Source: Bowmanella pacifica (lineage in GTDB: Bacteria > Pseudomonadota > Gammaproteobacteria > Enterobacterales > Alteromonadaceae). Taken from it: a stretch of 64,000 bases of DNA. This document shows, in pieces, positions 26,651 to 35,764 of this stretch (position 1 is the stretch's first letter; the number at the start of each line of letters is the position of its first letter). The notes under the pieces are model-generated. The model saw only the letters and a program-made list of their open reading frames with translations. It was not told the DNA's origin and made no database searches. The position numbers were made by a program, and so were the translations under genes. The DNA lies in the NCBI RefSeq assembly GCF_014645355.1, contig NZ_BMLS01000006.1, forward strand, positions 62,001 to 126,000, read 5' to 3'.

Positions 26651-27994
26651 TTACAGCCTGTTAGCCGATTTACCCTCGCCAAAATATAAGTGCATGGGCA
26701 CGAGCTGTATGCCGCGTTCAGAGTGGCGAAGTTCAAAGTAGTTTTCACTGCACGCATAGGAAAACGCGTTGTTTTCCCTCAGCACCAGCTCTCTTGGGGC
26801 CTGATTATCGGTTTTGCCAAACCACTTACCCTGCGCTTCGAACAGTTCCAGGGTTTTGCCATCTTCAAAGCGGTATTTACCCAGCAAGTTGCTCGCTACG
26901 CTGGACGCTTGCTCTGCACTGACGGGCTGTGGTGACAGCCCAAGCTGAATGGCCATCATATCCAACAATGCTGGCCCGGGATGGGCGGCGTCATTATTAC
27001 TAAGCGCGACTGCATAAAGATCTGACTTGGGGAGATACACTGACCAGGCCATAAAGCCAGGCACCTGCCCTTCATGGTGAAAGCTGGGCTGACCGGCAAT
27101 TGGTGAAATATTGATGCCAAAGCCGTAATCCACCTCTTCACCATTAGCCAGTGCGGCTTTAGTGGTCATCAACTTATAGCTGTTTGGCGAAATTACCTTG
27201 CCCGTCATTAGGGCTTGTTGCCATTTGCCCATATTGGCCACCGTTGATGCAATGGCACCCGCGGCGTACATCCAACTGCGATCCACTTTAAATGGCTGAG
27301 TAAAGTGATCTTTTTGCCCCCTGTTTTGGGTGTAGCCGACCACCTGTTTCAGGCTATCTCCCTGGGTCATCACAAAGCTGCTGTGCATCTCCAGTGGTGT
27401 GAAAATATGCTTTTGCAAAAAACCGGCATAGCTCTCGCCAGACACCGATTCAATAATTTTACCCAGGTACAGATAGCCTACATTAGAGTATTGGTATTGC
27501 TCGCCGGGGGCTGCGTTAATCTCAATGGCACTGATTTTTTCAATAATCTGATCAATGTCGGTATATTGATGCCAATGGTCGGTCACATCGGCTTCGGTAA
27601 AGTAGTCGGCCAGCCCCGAGGTGTGAGATAGCAGTTGTTCAATGGTGATATTGTTATGGGCAAAGGCTGGCAGGTGTTTTTTCACGTTGTCCTTTACGGA
27701 CAACTTTCCCTGTTCCTGCAACATCAGTATGGCGGCGGCAGTAAACTGCTTAGTCACAGAGCCTATCTGGAACACGTCTTCGCGACTTAGCGGCTTGCCC
27801 GTTTCAAGATTACTTACCCCCGCAGCACCAGTAAAAATAAGCTTACCTTGCTGCTCTAATCTGACTGACAAACCTGGGTTTTCAGGGGAGGAATGACAAT
27901 TCAGTACGTTACGAAATACTTGTTCCTGACTATCGCCATGCACACCCAACGCCAGAAAACTCAACGAACATACCAGTACCGTGTTTTTTAACAT
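26651..27994 (-). CDS. Exported serine hydrolase, class C beta-lactamase/DD-peptidase family
   Basis: A 447-residue protein with a signal peptide (residues 1-20). The active-site set of the family is present: Ser79-Val-Thr-Lys82 (SxxK), Tyr169-Ser-Asn171 (YxN), and an HEGQ segment in the place of the KTG/HxG box. LLSHTSGLADYF is also typical. A C-terminal extension of about 100 residues forms a small lipocalin-like domain. Such proteins act as esterases, D-aminopeptidases or peptidoglycan hydrolases; beta-lactam resistance should not be assumed. Monocistronic, minus strand. Confidence 0.88.
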   Translation of the reverse strand: MLKNTVLVCSLSFLALGVHGDSQEQVFRNVLNCHSSPENPGLSVRLEQQGKLIFTGAAGVSNLETGKPLSREDVFQIGSVTKQFTAAAILMLQEQGKLSVKDNVKKHLPAFAHNNITIEQLLSHTSGLADYFTEADVTDHWHQYTDIDQIIEKISAIEINAAPGEQYQYSNVGYLYLGKIIESVSGESYAGFLQKHIFTPLEMHSSFVMTQGDSLKQVVGYTQNRGQKDHFTQPFKVDRSWMYAAGAIASTVANMGKWQQALMTGKVISPNSYKLMTTKAALANGEEVDYGFGINISPIAGQPSFHHEGQVPGFMAWSVYLPKSDLYAVALSNNDAAHPGPALLDMMAIQLGLSPQPVSAEQASSVASNLLGKYRFEDGKTLELFEAQGKWFGKTDNQAPRELVLRENNAFSYACSENYFELRHSERGIQLVPMHLYFGEGKSANRL

Positions 27995-28042
27995 CTTTCT
28001 TCCCTACAGATTAACCAGGCGCACCAAGACAGGTGCTTCGAG

Positions 28043-28480
28043 CTAGTTTGGCTTTTGTTCGTAAATCACCAGTGTACCGGCCAGCTTGTCGTGCCAGCCT
28101 TGTTTTCTGGCATCTATCCCCACCCAAATCAGGCCTAAGCCCAGTGGAATGGTGGACACGTAATAACCCAGATAGCGAATAATACATTGACGAGTGGATG
28201 GCGCTTGCAGGGTGTTGGCATCGACAATTTTGGCCCCCAGGGCGATTTTGCCCGGCGTGGCCTGGCGGTATAGCCAGAACAAGATCACGGCCAGAATGGG
28301 AAATACCCAGGACAGCAGAATATGCACAACTTGCGCTGCCCCGCCCTGTACGCCTTGGAGCAACACCTCCCAGCCAAAAAACCAGACCATTAACGGCCAG
28401 ATAATCGCCACAATAATCAGACTGTCCACCAGCATGGCCAATACTCTGGCCCAGAATCCTACGTAGCGCAGTTCTGTCAT
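28043..28480 (-). CDS. RDD-family inner-membrane protein
   Basis: A 145-residue protein with the RDD signature: FWARVLAMLVDSLIIVAI at the start (Arg plus Asp in the first helix), a second helix pair around residues 45-65, QATPGKIALGAKIVDA and a C-terminal YLGYYVSTIPLGLGLIWVGID. RDD proteins are small integral membrane proteins, some linked to ion tolerance; role unknown here. Starts 3 bases after the preceding NTF2-like gene, so they form a unit. Confidence 0.9.
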   Translation of the reverse strand: MTELRYVGFWARVLAMLVDSLIIVAIIWPLMVWFFGWEVLLQGVQGGAAQVVHILLSWVFPILAVILFWLYRQATPGKIALGAKIVDANTLQAPSTRQCIIRYLGYYVSTIPLGLGLIWVGIDARKQGWHDKLAGTLVIYEQKPN

Positions 28481-28483
28481 GCT

Positions 28484-28963
28484 TTACTCACTCTTTTGCT
28501 CTGGCAGGCTATGAAATCGGCGTAATCGGGTGATTTGCCCGGCTTGGTTAAATTCCATGGATAGCAGTACATAGGTTGTATACTCCACAGGCTCAGACAT
28601 ATGGCTGGGATGCACTTTGGCATGCTCGCGGTATTTAACAAAGGCCACATTACGCCCCAGCATCAGATCAGTCATTTCCACGGTACAGAACGACACCTTA
28701 TCCTGCATTTTATGCAGCAGGCCTTTTCTCAGTTCTGCTTTGTCTGACACCACGACATTGAACTTGACATGTTCATCAGTGAATTCGTCAGCAAACAAGC
28801 TGATAAAATGCTCAATATCGGTAAGCTGCGTATTGGGTTGCTGCTTAGCTTGTTTGGCCTGCAAAAATCCTCTGGCCAATTGTTCAAGCTGCCCGACGGC
28901 TAAATCGGCCTTTACCGGCAGGCTGAATGCACAGAGCAGTGATATGATCAGGGCACATCGCAT
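28484..28963 (-). CDS. Exported NTF2/SnoaL-like protein
   Basis: A 159-residue protein with a signal peptide (MRCALIISLLCAFSLPVKA) and an NTF2-like fold (IEHFISLFADEFTDEHVKFN, FVKYREHAKV, TTYVLLSMEFNQAGQITRL). It would act in the periplasm; no catalytic residues can be singled out. It is followed after 3 bases by the RDD protein, suggesting cotranscription and perhaps a shared envelope role. Confidence 0.8.
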   Translation of the reverse strand: MRCALIISLLCAFSLPVKADLAVGQLEQLARGFLQAKQAKQQPNTQLTDIEHFISLFADEFTDEHVKFNVVVSDKAELRKGLLHKMQDKVSFCTVEMTDLMLGRNVAFVKYREHAKVHPSHMSEPVEYTTYVLLSMEFNQAGQITRLRRFHSLPEQKSE

Positions 28964-29011
28964 AAAGCCTGTCCTTGTGATTATTTTTTACCTAGGTTAA
29001 CAGACCAGCGG

Positions 29012-29263
29012 TTAGCGACAAGCGGGTTTTTTACTGCCGCTAATGAGTCTGCCCAAGCCCCGCAGCATGGCGGTAAAAATACCGTTCGCCACATCATTAT
29101 CGTTCATCCTGTCGGGCGAGTCGTTAGCCCGGTCCCTGGCACTTTCCACCGTGCCCTCGGCCATATCGCAGGCAAAATGCTTGGCATTATTAGCACTGCA
29201 TCCACTTAGCATCGCCAGCAAAATCAGACTGACCAGCATGCGGTGGGTATTATTATTTTTCAC
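29012..29263 (-). CDS. Small lipoprotein of unknown function
   Basis: An 83-residue protein with a lipoprotein signal (LVSLILLAMLSGCSA, lipobox LSGC). The mature part is short, polar and acidic with two further Cys residues (FACDMAEG and the C-terminal KPACR), which could form a disulfide. No family recognised. It lies 27 bases after the preceding GrpB-like gene's start region in the same strand order and may be part of the minus-strand run. Confidence 0.65.
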   Translation of the reverse strand: MKNNNTHRMLVSLILLAMLSGCSANNAKHFACDMAEGTVESARDRANDSPDRMNDNDVANGIFTAMLRGLGRLISGSKKPACR

Positions 29264-29289
29264 ATCAATTCCTTTGATTGGTTCACGAC

Positions 29290-29799
29290 TCAGCCTTTGG
29301 CTTGCCTGAGTACACTTACAATAAATTCGCTTTTGGCCTGGCTGTAAGCATCCCTGTCATGACGGTAACTCAGCGCCAAACCTTGTTTAAGCCTTGCGTA
29401 ATCCCCCGCCAACTGCGGGTGTTGGCGCAGTGCATCGCGAAATGCCAGCCGCGCATGCCATAGCTCACTGTTGTAGGGGATTAAATGCACATGATGGGTG
29501 CGATATTCAGGCCAGGGCTTACAAAACCAATGCATCTGCTCGGGTTTATAGGGGTAATAGCAATAGCCGTTGTCACTAAGCAGCCCAATGGCATCCGTTG
29601 ATGCGCTTAACGACGCTACCCCTACCATAATATCTATCACGGGTTTGGCCATTAGCCCCGGCACCGCAGTGCTGCCCACATGCTCGATGCTACCGACCAC
29701 CTTGTCACGCAAAATAGTGTTAAGGTATTGTTTTTCTTCACGAAACTTAGCAGGCCATTGTGGCTGATAGGCCACCAGTTTTATGAGTGCGTCAGCCAT
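29290..29799 (-). CDS. GrpB/UPF0157 family nucleotidyltransferase-like protein
   Basis: A 169-residue protein with the complete UPF0157/GrpB signature: YQPQWPAKFREEKQYL, IEHVGSTAVPGLMAKPVIDI with GS and the two Asp region of a minimal nucleotidyltransferase, HHVHLIP and LAFRDALRQHPQLAGDYARL. The biochemical role is not established. Its ATG overlaps the TAA of the upstream GNAT gene (TAATG), indicating translational coupling. Confidence 0.92.
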   Translation of the reverse strand: MADALIKLVAYQPQWPAKFREEKQYLNTILRDKVVGSIEHVGSTAVPGLMAKPVIDIMVGVASLSASTDAIGLLSDNGYCYYPYKPEQMHWFCKPWPEYRTHHVHLIPYNSELWHARLAFRDALRQHPQLAGDYARLKQGLALSYRHDRDAYSQAKSEFIVSVLRQAKG

Positions 29800-30275
29800 T
29801 AGTTGTATTTAAGCCGTTTTTGCATAGAAAAATTCACCAGTATCTGGCCGCCCCGCTCTACCTGATTCTCTCTTACCAGGCTAAAGCCCTGCTTAGCAAA
29901 AAACGGCCGGGCCAGATACGAGGCTTCCACGTATAACATAGGTAAGTGTAACGTTAGGGCCTGCGCTTGCAGATGATGATATAGCGCCGTTGCTATGCCC
30001 TGTCGCTGATGCGCCGGATGGGAATACGCCACATCAATATGACCGTCAGGCTCCAGGGTCATAAAGCCAACAAGCTTATCCCCTTGCAGGGCAACAAAGG
30101 GCGGATGGCAGTCAAACCTTGCCTGCCACGCAGCGTAATTTTTCGGCATGGGCGCCCAGGCATCCGCTTGTGCCTGGCTGTAGTATTCCAAAGCCGGGCC
30201 ATGTACCGCTGCGTAAAAAATATCGGTCAGGGCCTTGGCATCTTCCGGCCGGTAACGGCGGATCTTAATCGCCAT
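29799..30275 (-). CDS. GNAT-family N-acetyltransferase
   Basis: A 158-residue acetyltransferase: opening IRRYRPEDAKALTDIFYAAV, the acetyl-CoA loop SHPAHQRQGIATALYHHL and the C-terminal ARPFFAKQGFSLV. This subgroup is near the YafP-like enzymes. Its start overlaps the end of the YjdF-like gene by 11 bases and its stop overlaps the GrpB-like gene start, so the three form one minus-strand operon. Confidence 0.88.
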   Translation of the reverse strand: MAIKIRRYRPEDAKALTDIFYAAVHGPALEYYSQAQADAWAPMPKNYAAWQARFDCHPPFVALQGDKLVGFMTLEPDGHIDVAYSHPAHQRQGIATALYHHLQAQALTLHLPMLYVEASYLARPFFAKQGFSLVRENQVERGGQILVNFSMQKRLKYN

Positions 30276-30888
30276 ACTGCCCTCTTGGGCTAAGCATACC
30301 CTTGGCCTGTAACTGTTTGCTATGCAAGTGGCTTAAGCTGAATAGCGCCACTATGGCCCCCACCAGGGCAAAGGCCATATCGGACTGAGTATCCCAGACG
30401 TAGCCCTGTGTACCCAAAAATGCTTCAGCGTCTTCACCAGTCAGCGCCGCCACCCACCACTCGATTAGCTCATAAAATGCGCTGAAGGCCAGGCAAAAGC
30501 ATACAATCAAAAAGTTACGCCAGGCTGCACCGTTCATCACCTGTTTGCGGATAAGCAGCTCTCTGGCAATCATGGCCGGTACAAAGCCCTGAGCAAAATG
30601 CCCCAGCTTGTCGTAATGATTGCGCTCGAAGCCCAGCCATTCTTTGAAATAGTCAAACAACGGCACCTCGGCATAAGTGTAATGGCCGCCTACCATCAAA
30701 ATCAGACAATGCAGCAAAATCAGCCCATACAGCAAAGGCGTGAGGGGGAAGCGCTGCCAGGTCATTGCCAGCACCACAAAGCCGATCAATGCCGGTAATA
30801 CTTCTAAAAACCAGGTAAAGCTGTCCTTAGGTTCAATTCCCGACCAGACCAATACCGCCCAAAACGTGCCAATCCATAGTGCTTTCAT
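30265..30888 (-). CDS. YjdF/DUF2238 family integral membrane protein
   Basis: A 207-residue protein with about five or six membrane helices and the DUF2238 hallmark segments: YTYAEVPLFDYFKEWLGFERNHYDKLGHFAQG, FYELIEWW and GTQGYVWDTQSDM, all with conserved charged residues inside or beside helices. Function unknown; homologues are wide in proteobacteria. First gene of the YjdF-GNAT-GrpB unit, starting 9 bases after the stop of the DedA-like gene. Confidence 0.88.
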   Translation of the reverse strand: MKALWIGTFWAVLVWSGIEPKDSFTWFLEVLPALIGFVVLAMTWQRFPLTPLLYGLILLHCLILMVGGHYTYAEVPLFDYFKEWLGFERNHYDKLGHFAQGFVPAMIARELLIRKQVMNGAAWRNFLIVCFCLAFSAFYELIEWWVAALTGEDAEAFLGTQGYVWDTQSDMAFALVGAIVALFSLSHLHSKQLQAKGMLSPRGQYGD

Positions 30889-30897
30889 CGGTCTTCC

Positions 30898-31494
30898 TTA
30901 GGCAAAGTACTGCCAACCTACCACCAACAGTGCCAGGGCGAGTATGGATACGCCCAGCTTGCCCGCATGGTTTTGCCATAATGCCGACGCGCGCTCACCA
31001 AACAGCAGCACCAAAACCGCCAAACCATAATAACGAAGCCCCCGTGATAACAGCGACGCACAGATAAACATCAATAGTGAATAGCCCGTAACGCCAGCCG
31101 CTAACATGGCAACCTGAAAAGGCACCGGTGTAACACCCACCATAAACACCGCCCAGAAACCATCGTCCTGCAGGGTTTGTTTAAAGGCTTCAAATTCATC
31201 CCCCGCCCCCAACTGGGCAATAAACCAGTGACCGACCGAGTCAAACACCAACTGACCAACGCCATAGCCTATCAGGGCGCCTGCGATACAGCCGGCCAGC
31301 GCCACACTTGCCAGCAGCCAGATACGTTCACGTTCAAGCACCATGTAAGGGATAAGGATCAGCTCCAGTGGAATCGGAATAATGATTGCTTCCAACATGG
31401 ACAAAAAGAACAACAACACCAAGGCGTGATTGGAACGCCTTAACCGCTCCAGCCATAACTCCACCTTAGATCCATTCTCAGTTTTTGCCTGCAA
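30898..31494 (-). CDS. YqaA-type DedA/SNARE-associated (VTT domain) membrane protein
   Basis: A 198-residue membrane protein with the VTT/DedA core: SMLEAIIIPIPLELILIPYM, a re-entrant segment ending in LIGYGVGQLVFDSVGHW, and VGVTPVPFQVAMLAAGVTG with the conserved Pro. DedA proteins include lipid scramblases and undecaprenyl-phosphate flippases; the YqaA branch is unassigned. It heads the minus-strand run that continues through the YjdF-like gene. Confidence 0.88.
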   Translation of the reverse strand: MQAKTENGSKVELWLERLRRSNHALVLLFFLSMLEAIIIPIPLELILIPYMVLERERIWLLASVALAGCIAGALIGYGVGQLVFDSVGHWFIAQLGAGDEFEAFKQTLQDDGFWAVFMVGVTPVPFQVAMLAAGVTGYSLLMFICASLLSRGLRYYGLAVLVLLFGERASALWQNHAGKLGVSILALALLVVGWQYFA

Positions 31495-31696
31495 GGTTAA
31501 ACCTGCTCATACTTGTTCCTGTGTGGTACATACTTTACTTTGAACAAGGTATCTGGGGAACCAGGCTGCTGGTTTATTTCTGCCAGGCTATCCCCTGTAG
31601 CGCGCGTATAGCCTAATCCGTGCGCCAATTATGGACATCGTCAGGATGGCCCACTACGTTTTGCTTAAGGCTCCTGACCTAACGACAGAGAAACCT

Positions 31697-32560
31697 ATGA
31701 CCCACTCCGTCTCTACCGATCTGCAATCGGCTGTTACCGGCCTATATACCCAATTACTGGAATATCTGGTGGCTTACCTGCCACAACTGCTGGGTGCCCT
31801 GCTGCTGGTATTGGCAGGCTGGCTGGTGGCCTGGCTACTGTCACGCTTTACCCTATCCTTTATTCGCATACTTAACCGGCTGCTGGCGGTACTGACCCCG
31901 ACCGCCCTGAGAGACAAAGGGCTGGAGATTAAAAACCAACATTCACAATTTGCCGGTAAAGTGATCTTCTGGTTGGTGATGCTGTTCTTTATCGCCGCCT
32001 CTACCTCCATTCTTGGTTTGGATCTGTTTGCCACCTGGCTGGGTGGTCTGTTGGCTTACCTGCCTAAACTGTTGGCGGGGTTACTGATTATTCTGGGCGG
32101 TTATTTGCTGGGCAACCTGCTTAGTACCATGGCCCGCGCCACTGCCGAGTCGGCGGGCCTGCCCAGGGCAGTATGGATAGGCACCTTCACAAAATTCTCG
32201 GTGATCTTTACCGCACTGGTCATTGGCATTGAGCAACTTGGTATCAATATTCATTTCATCACCACCTTAGTGATTGTACTCACCGGCGTACTGAGTTTCG
32301 GGCTGGCGCTGGCATTTGGACTGGGCAGTCGCGAGCTGATTGCTAACGTGGTAGGTGCCCGTCAGGCCAAAAAACACTGCCAGGTACATGATCATTTGCG
32401 GGTCGGCGACATAGACGGCGTGCTGGTAGAAATTACCGATACTATGCTGGTATTGGAAACCGCTCAGGGCAGAACCCTGCTACCGGCCAGATATTGGCTG
32501 GAGCAAGCCAGTTGCGTACTGAAAGCAGATAACGACAGCAGCACCGGAGGCCGCGCATGA
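31697..32560 (+). CDS. Mechanosensitive channel-like membrane protein (TM-helix/MscS type)
   Basis: A 287-residue protein with repeated 'conserved TM helix' elements (YLPQLLGALLLVLAGWLVAW near residue 27, YLPKLLAGLLIILGGYLLGN near residue 118) and about five membrane spans. The pore-helix region and a short beta domain (VHDHLRVGDIDGVLVEITDT) resemble MscS, but the large cytoplasmic vestibule is missing. ATG at 31697 is preferred to 31631, where the extra 22 residues lack family character. It overlaps the next gene by ATGA, forming the first gene of a three-gene operon with two MgtE-related proteins. Confidence 0.85.
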   Translation: MTHSVSTDLQSAVTGLYTQLLEYLVAYLPQLLGALLLVLAGWLVAWLLSRFTLSFIRILNRLLAVLTPTALRDKGLEIKNQHSQFAGKVIFWLVMLFFIAASTSILGLDLFATWLGGLLAYLPKLLAGLLIILGGYLLGNLLSTMARATAESAGLPRAVWIGTFTKFSVIFTALVIGIEQLGINIHFITTLVIVLTGVLSFGLALAFGLGSRELIANVVGARQAKKHCQVHDHLRVGDIDGVLVEITDTMLVLETAQGRTLLPARYWLEQASCVLKADNDSSTGGRA

Positions 32561-33375
32561 ACCAGGCAAAGTTATCTTTGGCACTGCATTTTCTTGAAGA
32601 AGAGCCCCAGGCCGGTGCCAGACGCCTTGAGTTACAGGAAGCGGAACACAGCGCGGCGGTACTGCACAAAGCCCCCGCCCCCATCGCCGCTAAAGTTTTG
32701 GCCGCTATGCTGCCGACCTTTGCCGCTCCGGTATTAGCGCTGCTGGATAACGAAGATGCCGCACGCCTTCTTAAAGCGCTGACAAATGCCGATATTGCCG
32801 CCCTGCTGCGCCAGTCCAAGGAAGCGAATCGACAGCGCTTACTTGGCTTACTGCCACTGAAAAAACAAACGGCCTGTCATTTACTGCTCAGTTACCCGGA
32901 TTACACTGTCGGCGCCTGGACCGAAACCGATCTGTTAGTGCTGGATCATCAAATGGATGCGGCAGATGCCGTGCTGCGGCTGAAAAAACGCGCCTATTCA
33001 GAAACCCGAGACATTTACCTGGTCAATGAAAAACGCCAGATCAGTGGCAAACTGTCGGTGTATGACATACTACGCGCCTCACAGAACACCCCGCTGGCGC
33101 GCCTGATGCAACCGGGCCCCCACAGCATTAGCGGCTTTACCGAACTCAATGCCGCACTGGAGCTGGCGGTATGGCGGGGGCAGGATACCGTAGCTGTGGT
33201 CAATCAGCAGCAGGCCTTGCTTGGCATTATTCACCATCATCAGTTACGTCGTGCGCTTAGTCGTGCAGAGCCAGCACCACAAAGTACACCACTGCCCGGT
33301 GATATCCTCGGCGCCTATGGGGCATCCATTAATGCCCTATTTGATCTTATTACTCCCAGTCAGACCAGCCGTTAG
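32557..33375 (+). CDS. Soluble MgtE-like regulator (MgtE N-domain plus CBS pair, no channel domain)
   Basis: A 272-residue protein that follows the cytoplasmic part of MgtE but has no membrane helices: an alpha-superhelical N domain (residues about 10-115, with LLDNEDAARLLKALTNADIAALL), a connector SYPDYTVGAWTETD in place of MgtE's YPPDTAARMMT, and two CBS-like motifs (LVLDHQMDAADAVLRL and GFTELNAALELAV). In true MgtE this region senses Mg2+ and gates the pore. The gene sits between an MscS-like gene and mgtE, so it may regulate one of them. The acidic Mg2+-binding set is only partly kept. Confidence 0.75.
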   Translation: MNQAKLSLALHFLEEEPQAGARRLELQEAEHSAAVLHKAPAPIAAKVLAAMLPTFAAPVLALLDNEDAARLLKALTNADIAALLRQSKEANRQRLLGLLPLKKQTACHLLLSYPDYTVGAWTETDLLVLDHQMDAADAVLRLKKRAYSETRDIYLVNEKRQISGKLSVYDILRASQNTPLARLMQPGPHSISGFTELNAALELAVWRGQDTVAVVNQQQALLGIIHHHQLRRALSRAEPAPQSTPLPGDILGAYGASINALFDLITPSQTSR

Positions 33376-33382
33376 GAGCGCA

Positions 33383-34720
33383 ATGATGAACTCACTCGAA
33401 CAACGCCTGGACAGCGCGGCCGAACAACTAAGCCAGACTTATATGGCCAATTACCCGCAAAAAAGCGCCCGCCATCTGGAAAGTATGCCAGCCGCACAAG
33501 CCGCAGACTTGCTGCAAAGCCAACCTTTGCATGTGATTGCCGGGCTGTGGAAATACCTGCCGGTAGGTACCTCAGATAGTGTATTTGAGGCCTTACCCGA
33601 CGAGCTGGCAAGCCGACTGATAAGCTATCTGGATAGTCACCTGGCCATTGGCCTGCTCAGTCGCCAATCGGAACAAAAGCGCACCACCTTACTCGATGCC
33701 CTAACCGTCAACCATGCGGCGTTGGTCAGCGAATACAAAAACCTGCTGCAATACCCGCCGGATACGGCAGCCCGCATGATGACCACAAAAGTACAGGCAT
33801 TCTCTGCAGATATCCTGGCCAGTGAAGCCTTGGCCATACTGCGTCGCAACCAGGTGATAACGCAGGACACCTTGTATGTACTGGACGTTAATCAGCAGCC
33901 CAGCGGCGAGTTTAGCTTGCAGGAACTGATTTTAGCGCCGCCCAATACGCAGCTGCAGGATTTGGCCAAACCTCTTAGAACCAGCCTGAGCGCCCTGGAT
34001 GACAAAGATACCGTGATTGAGCGCTTTGAAGGATTTCGCTGTCGCAATATTCCGGTACTGGATCCGCAAGGGCAACTTATCGGCAGCATCGGCTACTTTG
34101 ATGTGTATCAGTCCACCAAGGAAGACCTGGCCACAGACCTGCAGACCATGGTGGGTGTCAGCAAGGAAGAAAAAGTCCTGTCCAGCAGTTGGTTTGCCTT
34201 TAGCAAACGCCAGCCCTGGTTGCAGATAAACCTACTCACCGCCTTCGCCGCCGCCGCGGTGGTCGGTGCCTTTGAAGGCCTGATTGCCCAAGTCACGGCG
34301 CTGGCTATTTTGCTGCCGGTGGCGGCCGGCCAATCCGGTAATGCCGGCGCCCAGGCGCTGGCTGTCACCATGCGGGGCCTAACACTGCGTGAAATCACTA
34401 CCCGGCACTGGCGCAAAGTGCTGTTTAAAGAAATGATTGCCGGTGCCATGAACGGCGTGGTTATCGCCCTAACCTGTGCGGTCGGGGTGTATGTATGGAG
34501 CCAGTCCATCGGCTTGGCACTGGTGATTGCTCTGGCCATGGTTAGCTCCTTGGTCATTGCCTGTAGCGCCGGTGCACTGGTGCCTATTGTGCTGAAAAAA
34601 GCCGGCCTGGATCCGGCTCAGTCATCGTCCATTGTACTGACGACCATCACAGATATTGCTGGCTTTATGTCCTTTCTGGGCATCGCCCTGTTGCTATCGG
34701 ATATGCTGCCTAAGGGGTAA
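33383..34720 (+). CDS. mgtE: Magnesium transporter MgtE
   Basis: A 445-residue protein of normal MgtE length: N superhelical domain (about 10-125), YPPDTAARMMTTKV connector, two CBS domains (about 130-255), the plug helix, then five membrane helices. Channel motifs are PVAAGQSGNAGAQALAV and LDPAQSSSIVLTTITDIAGF, whose Asp corresponds to the pore metal-binding Asp of Thermus MgtE. AGGAG at 33374-33378 serves the paired ATGs at 33383 and 33386; either may be used. It is the last gene of the unit and overlaps the convergent GNAT by 11 bases. Confidence 0.92.
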   Translation: MMNSLEQRLDSAAEQLSQTYMANYPQKSARHLESMPAAQAADLLQSQPLHVIAGLWKYLPVGTSDSVFEALPDELASRLISYLDSHLAIGLLSRQSEQKRTTLLDALTVNHAALVSEYKNLLQYPPDTAARMMTTKVQAFSADILASEALAILRRNQVITQDTLYVLDVNQQPSGEFSLQELILAPPNTQLQDLAKPLRTSLSALDDKDTVIERFEGFRCRNIPVLDPQGQLIGSIGYFDVYQSTKEDLATDLQTMVGVSKEEKVLSSSWFAFSKRQPWLQINLLTAFAAAAVVGAFEGLIAQVTALAILLPVAAGQSGNAGAQALAVTMRGLTLREITTRHWRKVLFKEMIAGAMNGVVIALTCAVGVYVWSQSIGLALVIALAMVSSLVIACSAGALVPIVLKKAGLDPAQSSSIVLTTITDIAGFMSFLGIALLLSDMLPKG

Positions 34721-35126
34721 GTGTTAGCGCCATTCGCACGTAGGCTATCTCGCCTTTGTAAAACAGCCCGCCGCTTTGACTTAAACCAAAGCGGCGGTAC
34801 AGTTCAGAAGCACTTTGGCGCGCATCACACCAAAAACGCGTCAGGCCCAAATGACGGGCGCGCGAAATAGCTTCCTTTAATACCGCCGAACCTATGCCCC
34901 GGCCCTGATATTCTGGCAAGGTCGCAAACTTTCTCAGTCGCATGGCATTGTCCTGCACAAACAGCGACGCCACGCACACCAGCTTGCCATCAACAAAAGC
35001 GCCCAGATGACAGCCGCTGCCGTCGTCAGCTAAGCGGCAAAACGCCATGGGCTTGTCCGGCCACAGTACTTGGTGGCGAAGGACCAACGTTTGCTGGCTG
35101 CGAATCTCCTGAATACTGGCAGTCAT
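34710..35126 (-). CDS. GNAT-family N-acetyltransferase
   Basis: A 138-residue acetyltransferase with the CoA loop FATLPEYQGRGIGSAVLKEAI, the strand RFWCDARQSA and ELYRRFGLSQSG. The middle GSGCHLGAFVDGKLVCVASL strand pair is typical of YitI/ElaA-like enzymes. The 3' end overlaps mgtE on the other strand by 11 bases. It follows the LysE gene by 2 bases and is probably cotranscribed. Confidence 0.88.
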   Translation of the reverse strand: MTASIQEIRSQQTLVLRHQVLWPDKPMAFCRLADDGSGCHLGAFVDGKLVCVASLFVQDNAMRLRKFATLPEYQGRGIGSAVLKEAISRARHLGLTRFWCDARQSASELYRRFGLSQSGGLFYKGEIAYVRMALTLTP

Positions 35127-35128
35127 AC

Positions 35129-35743
35129 TCAGCGGCTTGAGGCCGCCAGGCCAAAACCAAACAGCACAAACAGGCTGCCGCTGACACGATTCACTTTCTT
35201 CCCCGTGGCCGGGCTTGAGAGCTTGACCCGAGCCCGACTAGCCAACACCGCATACAGACTGTGGATCAACAAAAGGCAGGTACAAAACGTCAGCGTCAGC
35301 AGCACAAACTGCCCCGCATAGGGCGCATTAACATCAATAAACTGCGGGAACAGGGTCATAAAAAAGAATATCGCCTTGGGGTTCATCAGGCTGATAGACA
35401 GACCCTGCAAATACAAATGATGGCGGCGGGTCTGACGCACCGGCAGATCCGATGGCTGAAAACGAGGCGGGGTGCGCCACATTTTAATGCCCATGTAAAT
35501 CAGATACGCCGCGCCGACATATTTGAGGATGGTAAAGGCCAACGCCGAGGTTGCCAGGATCACGCCCACACTGGTGGCCGACAGCCCGGATACCAGCAAA
35601 ATACCGCTGGCCACCCCAAGTATGCCCCACAAGGCTTTTCTGCCACCGTGTTTCAAGCTGTTGCTTAAGGTCAGCAATACTGCCGGGCCTGGTGTGGCGA
35701 TGGCCGCGCAGGCCACCAGAATAAAAATCAGATAACTGTCCAT
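35129..35743 (-). CDS. LysE/RhtB-family amino-acid exporter
   Basis: A 204-residue inner-membrane protein with six predicted helices and the LysE signature near the start: FILVACAAIATPGPAVLLTL (PGP motif), GILGVASGILL, LKYVGAAYLIYMGIKMWR and ISLMNPKAIFFFMTLFPQF. It should export an amino acid or homoserine-like solute; the substrate is unknown. The GNAT gene follows after 2 bases; such pairs sometimes combine export with acetylation of the same compound, an inference. Confidence 0.92.
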   Translation of the reverse strand: MDSYLIFILVACAAIATPGPAVLLTLSNSLKHGGRKALWGILGVASGILLVSGLSATSVGVILATSALAFTILKYVGAAYLIYMGIKMWRTPPRFQPSDLPVRQTRRHHLYLQGLSISLMNPKAIFFFMTLFPQFIDVNAPYAGQFVLLTLTFCTCLLLIHSLYAVLASRARVKLSSPATGKKVNRVSGSLFVLFGFGLAASSR

Positions 35744-35764
35744 ACGTCCTACCAGTTATACGGG

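Noticed and set aside
26651-27994. Beta-lactam resistance gene
   Set aside because: The SxxK/YxN family is mostly esterases and peptidases; the lactamase-specific KTG box is not seen.
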